The notes under the pieces were generated by a model. That model searched no databases. It had not been told where the DNA came from and was given only the letters and a program-made list of their open reading frames with translations. Of a stretch of DNA of 7,775 nt, positions 6,134 to 7,775 are shown in pieces. Every line of letters begins with the position of its first letter. The stretch's first letter is position 1. The DNA is taken from assembly GCA_026990725.1 (NCBI GenBank), contig JALXCX010000096.1:1-7775 (forward strand). Direction: 5' to 3'. This DNA comes from Desulfobulbaceae bacterium. GTDB lineage: Bacteria > Desulfobacterota > Desulfobulbia > Desulfobulbales > Desulfobulbaceae. The position numbers were made by a program, and so were the translations under genes.

Positions 6134-6162
6134 TTGACAGGAGCCTGGTAAACAAATATTTA
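6134..6162 (+). promoter_or_regulatory. Probable sigma70-type promoter of rho
   Basis: A perfect -35 consensus TTGACA (6134-6139) is followed after 17 nt by TATTTA (6157-6162), which keeps the first three bases of the -10 consensus. The predicted start near 6169 would leave a leader of about 325 nt before rho. Confidence 0.55.
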
Positions 6163-6195
6163 GTTAACTGAATAGACCTTCAACGTATCGATATA

Positions 6196-6212
6196 CTGTC
6201 AGTCTGTCAGTC
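6196..6212 (+). repeat. Tandem 8-bp direct repeat in the rho leader
   Basis: CTGTCAGT occurs twice back to back (6196-6203 and 6204-6211), and a further C extends the match to 17 nt. Flanking ATCG (6187-6190) and CGAT (6212-6215), with inner ACTG (6195-6198) and CAGT (6208-6211), could fold the region into a bulged hairpin with the repeats in its loop and arm. Confidence 0.6.
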
Positions 6213-6248
6213 GATTTCACGTTCTGATAATTCAAAAAGAGCAATAGA

Positions 6249-6273
6249 GCCTGACGGCTTTTTAGTCGCAGGC
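6249..6273 (+). promoter_or_regulatory. Bulged hairpin in the rho leader
   Basis: GCCTG (6249-6253) pairs with CAGGC (6269-6273). After a single bulged A6254, CGGCT (6255-6259) pairs with AGTCG (6264-6268), with one G-U pair, closing a TTTT loop. This makes 10 bp with a UUUU tetraloop. No T tract follows, so it is not an intrinsic terminator on the + strand. A role as an RNA structure in the rho leader is inferred. Confidence 0.5.
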
Positions 6274-6303
6274 AAAATAATAATTTTCACAAAAAACTTT
6301 CTT

Positions 6304-6324
6304 ATCCTTCAGGATTAATCCTTC
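6304..6324 (+). promoter_or_regulatory. Two ATCCTTC copies in the rho leader able to pair with the rho SD
   Basis: ATCCTTC occurs at 6304-6310 and 6318-6324. Each can form seven contiguous pairs (one G-U) with GGAGGAT at 6477-6483, the rho Shine-Dalgarno. An AGGAT between them (6311-6315) is complementary to the ATCCT of either copy, and 6311-6322 is a perfect 12-bp palindrome. The pairing is seen in sequence; regulation is a hypothesis. Confidence 0.35.
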
Positions 6325-6330
6325 CAATTT

Positions 6331-6342
6331 AGTCTATAGACT
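6331..6342. repeat. Perfect 12-bp palindrome in the rho leader
   Basis: AGTCTATAGACT reads the same on both strands. With no spacer it cannot form a normal hairpin loop in full, so if functional it is more likely a DNA-binding site or an RNA dimerisation element. Chance occurrence is possible. Confidence 0.4.
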
Positions 6343-6369
6343 CAAAAATAAAAGCGTTGTTTATACTGT

Positions 6370-6392
6370 CTGGGTACCTGGAACCAGTTTTT
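6370..6392 (+). terminator. Weak terminator-like hairpin in the rho leader
   Basis: CTGGGT (6370-6375, with one bulged G) pairs with ACCAG (6383-6387) around a 7-nt loop, followed by TTTTT (6388-6392). Five base pairs is weak for an intrinsic terminator. It might act as a pause or attenuation site within the leader. Confidence 0.25.
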
Positions 6393-6493
6393 CTATGGTT
6401 GTCCAAACGTTATTTATGCTCTGATATTTTGCCGGATTAATCTGAAGTAGTGTTACCCCCAAGAGTTCTATCCTGAGGAGGATGTAAGCGTTG

Positions 6494-7741
6494 ATGAACC
6501 CGACCGAGTTGAAAAATAAAAAAATCAGTGAACTTGTTGCACTGGCAGCAGATTTAAAGATTGAAGGCTACAGCGCCTTGCGAAAGCAGGAGCTGATTTT
6601 TGCTATTTTAAAATCTCAGGCAGATGAAGATGGAAAATTGCGAGGCAGTGGCGTCTTAGAGGTGTTACAGGATGGCTTTGGTTTCCTCCGGGCCCCTGAT
6701 TATAATTATCTGCCTGGTCCCGATGATATTTATGTATCACCATCCCAGATTCGACGACTCAACCTGCGCACAGGTGACACTGTAGAAGGTGAAGTCCGGG
6801 CACCCAAGGATAACGAAAGGTATTTTGCCCTGCTCAAGGTGGACACGGTAAACTTTGAACCACCTGAGGCCTCCAGAAACAAGACCTTGTTTGTCAACCT
6901 GACACCGCTTTATCCGGAAGAACAGATCAATCTTGAAGATGAGCCGGATAATTTTTCCACCAGAGTAATGAATATTGTCGCGCCGCTTGGTAAAGGGCAG
7001 CGAGGCTTGATTGTTGCTCCACCCCGGACCGGTAAAACAGTGCTTATGCAGAAAATCGCACGGTCAATAGTTGATAATCATAAGGAAATAACGTTGATTG
7101 TCCTGCTGATTGATGAGCGCCCTGAAGAAGTAACCGACATGAAGCGCAGTGTCGATGCCGAGGTGGTCAGCTCTACCTTTGATGAACCGCCACAACGGCA
7201 TATACAGGTAGCTGAAATGGTCATTGAAAAGGCAAAGCGTCTTGTTGAGCATAAAAAAGATGTTGTGATCCTGCTTGATTCGATTACCCGTCTTGCCCGT
7301 GCCTACAATACCGTAACTCCAGCTTCCGGGAAGATTTTATCTGGTGGCGTCGAGGCCAATGCCCTGCACAGGCCCAAACGGTTTTTCGGGGCTGCCCGAA
7401 ATATTGAGGAGGGCGGCAGTCTGACTATTCTTGCAACGGCCCTGATAGACACAGGAAGTCGGATGGATGAAGTTATCTTTGAGGAGTTTAAGGGAACAGG
7501 AAATATGGAACTTGTTCTTGACCGAAAGATGTCAGATCGTCGTATTTATCCGGCGATTAATATTCAAAAATCCGGGACCCGCAAAGAAGATCTGCTGCTT
7601 GCGCCTGAAGATATGAATCGTATCTGGATTCTTAGGAAAATTTTGTCCTCAATGAATCCTGCTGATGCCATGGAATTTTTACTGGATAAAATGGGACAAA
7701 CCAAGACAAATGACGAATTCTTCGCATCGATGAATCGTTGA
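6494..7741 (+). CDS. rho: Transcription termination factor Rho
   Basis: Hexameric RNA-dependent ATPase/helicase that ends transcription at untranslated C-rich RNA. The 415-residue product matches the usual 415-420. The N-terminal Rho_N helical domain (about 1-45, NPTELKNKKISELVALA) is followed by the cold-shock-like RNA-binding domain (about 50-120, GSGVLEVLQDGFGFLRAPDY, then DDIYVSPSQIRRLNLRTGD). The ATPase domain carries Walker A APPRTGKT (175-182), LIDERPEEVTDMKRSV, Walker B VVILLDSITRLARAYN, the SGGVEANALHRPKRFFGAAR region and the GSRMDEVIFEEFKGTGNMEL segment. There is no large insertion before or after the RNA-binding domain. An in-frame TTG at 6491 precedes the ATG at 6494. The SD AGGAGG ends 9 nt before the TTG and 12 nt before the ATG, but the family N-terminus favours the ATG; the difference is one residue. 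The long structured leader suggests autoregulation. Confidence 0.98.
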   Translation: MNPTELKNKKISELVALAADLKIEGYSALRKQELIFAILKSQADEDGKLRGSGVLEVLQDGFGFLRAPDYNYLPGPDDIYVSPSQIRRLNLRTGDTVEGEVRAPKDNERYFALLKVDTVNFEPPEASRNKTLFVNLTPLYPEEQINLEDEPDNFSTRVMNIVAPLGKGQRGLIVAPPRTGKTVLMQKIARSIVDNHKEITLIVLLIDERPEEVTDMKRSVDAEVVSSTFDEPPQRHIQVAEMVIEKAKRLVEHKKDVVILLDSITRLARAYNTVTPASGKILSGGVEANALHRPKRFFGAARNIEEGGSLTILATALIDTGSRMDEVIFEEFKGTGNMELVLDRKMSDRRIYPAINIQKSGTRKEDLLLAPEDMNRIWILRKILSSMNPADAMEFLLDKMGQTKTNDEFFASMNR

Positions 7742-7756
7742 TTGGTTTTGTTTCCC

Positions 7757-7775
7757 ATGAAATATACAATTGAAG
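7757..7775 (+). CDS. Possible start of a downstream gene, cut by the window edge
   Basis: An ATG 15 nt after the rho stop opens a frame reading MKYTIE before the sequence ends. No Shine-Dalgarno is visible in the T-rich gap, and six residues cannot identify a family. rpmE often follows rho in bacteria, but this does not match the L31 N-terminus I would expect (MKEGIHP-like), so I leave it unnamed. Confidence 0.2.

Larger units (their letters stand above)
6104..6490. other. 387-base gene-free region: rho promoter and long leader
   Basis: No convincing protein gene is present on either strand. The stretch holds a TTGACA promoter (6134-6162), a tandem repeat (6196-6212), a bulged hairpin (6249-6273), a C/U-rich segment (about 6296-6332), two perfect 12-bp palindromes (6311-6322 and 6331-6342), a weak hairpin with five T (6370-6392), a nine-codon upstream reading frame without an SD (6395-6424), and the rho SD. 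No intrinsic terminator follows coaE: an 8-T run at 6107-6114 has no stem before it. Confidence 0.7.

Noticed and set aside
6395..6424. Nine-codon upstream frame (MVVQTLFML) as a rho leader peptide gene
   Set aside because: It has no Shine-Dalgarno and its length is within chance expectation, so it is mentioned only under the leader region.
1..7775. CRISPR array, insertion sequence, prophage, toxin-antitoxin or defence module
   Set aside because: No spaced repeat arrays, transposase or integrase motifs, terminal inverted repeats or defence-type domains are present; the confidently called genes are ordinary conserved housekeeping genes, and the two partial frames at the edges show no such motifs.

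Overview
The window is a compact block of conserved housekeeping genes, almost all on the + strand, with moderate GC by eye. The order ispE, tRNA-Gln, prs, rplY (ctc type), pth, carD, rluD, coaE, rho, preceded by a DUF1844 gene, together with a long-form L25 and a CarD/CdnL regulator, suggests a sulfate-reducing or related member of the former Deltaproteobacteria (Desulfobacterota, perhaps Desulfobulbales-like). That assignment is inferred from gene content and remembered gene order; no database search was possible.

Layout. Positions 1-191 hold the 3' end of an unidentified gene. Positions 248-1597 hold a small DUF1844 protein, ispE (isoprenoid precursor synthesis) and tRNA-Gln(UUG). Positions 1653-3214 hold prs (PRPP synthesis) and rplY (ribosomal protein L25/Ctc), closed by a strong intrinsic terminator at 3265-3299. 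pth (peptidyl-tRNA hydrolase) begins just after it with a GTG codon. A good sigma70-type promoter at 3963-3991 then drives carD, and rluD and coaE follow almost without gaps (2-nt spacing, then an 11-nt overlap, both with probable TTG starts). A 387-base gene-free stretch follows. It has a promoter with a perfect TTGACA box and about 320 nt of structured, partly C/U-rich leader before rho. The last 19 bases may contain the start of another gene.

How the genes fit together. Most products serve translation and RNA metabolism: tRNA-Gln, L25, peptidyl-tRNA hydrolase, 23S rRNA pseudouridine synthase. Others supply central precursors: isoprenoids, PRPP, coenzyme A. Two are global transcription factors: CarD at initiation and Rho at termination. 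Every confidently called protein keeps the family signature residues I could check, and none looks broken or recently transferred.

I found no new defence, mobile or biosynthetic system. The parts worth a second look are regulatory: the long rho leader, with two elements that could pair with its own Shine-Dalgarno; the inverted repeat at the carD transcription start; the terminator between rplY and pth; and a hairpin-forming inverted repeat inside an apparent IspE insertion.
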